Origin: Nitrospira sp.
GTDB taxonomy: Bacteria > Nitrospirota > Nitrospiria > Nitrospirales > Nitrospiraceae
Reading direction: 5' to 3'
DNA: 64,000 nt
Assembly: GCA_022226955.1 (NCBI GenBank)
Contig: CP092079.1
Coordinates: forward strand, 537,217-601,216
The position numbers were made by a program, and so were the translations under genes. Shown here in pieces: positions 63,430-64,000 of this stretch (positions are counted from its first letter, which is position 1; each line of letters starts with the position of its first letter). The notes beneath the pieces are model-generated. The model was not told where the DNA came from and did not search any database. It saw only the letters and a program-made list of their open reading frames with translations.

Positions 63430-64000
63430 TCGGCCGATGACACCATTGACGCTTTCGGCCTATACGCTGGTCACGGCGAATGGCCGTGGCATCGGTGCTG
63501 TGTCCCAAGCCTTGCGAGAGCGGCGCTCCGGCCTGACGCCGTGCGATTTTGAAGATGCGTTGCTCAAAACCTATATTGGGCGTGTCGTGGGGCTGGAGGA
63601 TTTTTCACTCGGCGAGCAGCTCGCGCCATTCGATTGCCGGAATAACCGGCTGGCCTGGCTGGGGCTGCAACAGGACGGATTCATGGTGGCGGTGGCGGAA
63701 GCCATTCAACGCTACGGCGCCGATCGGATTGCCGTCGTCATGGGGACGAGCACCTCTGGCATTCTAGAGACCGAGCATGCCTACCGGAATCGCGATCCTC
63801 TGACCGGTGCCTTGCCGCCGAGGTATACCTCGCATTATCGCTATACGCATAACATGTATTCGCTGGGCCATTTCGTGCGGGCCTATTTGGGGTTGAAGGG
63901 ACCGGCGATGGTCATCTCGACCGCCTGTTCGTCGAGCGCAAAAGTGTTTGCGACGGCCGCACGTTTTTTGCAGACAGGTCTCTGCGATGCAGCCATCGTC
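63422..64000 (+). CDS. Beta-ketoacyl-ACP synthase, 3'-truncated by window end
   Basis: The frame opens at ATG 63422, eight bases inside the exporter gene, and runs off the window after 193 codons. The translation (TLSAYTLVTANGRGIG, VVMGTSTSGILETEH, and STACSSSAKVF with active-site Cys169) is a KAS I/II-type ketosynthase. Family members in aryl polyene clusters extend the chain with malonyl units. The cluster should continue right of the window (other KS, KR, DH, thioesterase expected). Confidence 0.9.
   Translation, partial: MASRPMTPLTLSAYTLVTANGRGIGAVSQALRERRSGLTPCDFEDALLKTYIGRVVGLEDFSLGEQLAPFDCRNNRLAWLGLQQDGFMVAVAEAIQRYGADRIAVVMGTSTSGILETEHAYRNRDPLTGALPPRYTSHYRYTHNMYSLGHFVRAYLGLKGPAMVISTACSSSAKVFATAARFLQTGLCDAAIV

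Noticed and set aside
1-64000. CRISPR arrays, insertion sequences, prophage, rRNA
   Set aside because: No regularly spaced repeats, transposase or phage genes, or rRNA sequences were seen on either strand.

Overview
The window reads as chromosomal DNA of a diderm, GC-rich bacterium. Two outer-membrane export factors (LptE and a LolA-like protein), three or more outer-membrane beta-barrels, a secretin and many lipoproteins show an outer membrane. The gene content and style (kdp operon behind an OmpL-like porin, leuS-lptE-holA, DUF3015/DUF4105, TRL-like lipoprotein, many c-di-GMP genes) suggest Nitrospira or a close relative in Nitrospirota. That placement is inference from recall, not a search. 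No insertion sequence, prophage, CRISPR array or rRNA was seen. The single RNA gene found is tRNA-His(GTG).

Layout. 1-9.2 kb: the end of a porin gene, then a complete potassium-uptake operon: a 26-codon membrane ORF, kdpF, kdpA, kdpB, kdpC, kdpD and kdpE, tightly packed, with a KdpE-like direct repeat in the leader. 9.2-17 kb: a three-gene minus-strand unit (small OB-like secreted protein, hydroxyisobutyrate-dehydrogenase-like enzyme, lipoprotein), an M20 peptidase, a secreted TPR-like protein, and an ECF sigma/zinc anti-sigma pair behind a secreted protein with an internal duplication. 17-26.4 kb: housekeeping genes der, a YrfG-like nucleotidase, a methyltransferase, a beta-barrel protein, leuS-lptE-holA, rpsT, pyrF and tRNA-His. 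26.4-35 kb: small hypotheticals, a glycosyltransferase/deacetylase-like pair, a lipoprotein, and a two-gene glycoside hydrolase operon (debranching enzyme plus MGH1/GH63-like glucosidase). 35-43.2 kb: a MOSC protein divergent from a LysR regulator, a PilZ protein, a short GspD-like secretin, two hypotheticals, and a coupled operon of a small protein, an HDOD protein and a GGDEF protein. 43.6-48.6 kb: one 1651-codon gene for a bitopic TPR/low-complexity protein with repeated PWEQ-type motifs. 48.8-50.6 kb: a four-gene overlapping ECF sigma/DUF3619/hypothetical/DUF3106 operon. 50.7-56.7 kb: an AIM24-like protein, an M48 peptidase, a TRL-like lipoprotein, a beta-barrel protein, and the DUF3015-DUF4105 pair. 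56.8-64 kb: the start of a biosynthetic cluster of aryl-polyene type (methyltransferase, ACP, AMP ligase, FabZ-like dehydratase, LpxL-like acyltransferase, LolA-like protein, MMPL exporter, ketosynthase), cut by the window end.

Many genes inside operons overlap by ATGA, so translational coupling is the rule here. The least explained items are the 1651-residue protein with tandem PW[ED]QxQE motifs, the extra membrane microprotein ahead of kdpF, a structured roughly 120-bp inverted-repeat element at 51.4 kb, and the compact polyene-type cluster at the right edge. Starts were often moved downstream of the longest open frame; the reason is given in each entry.
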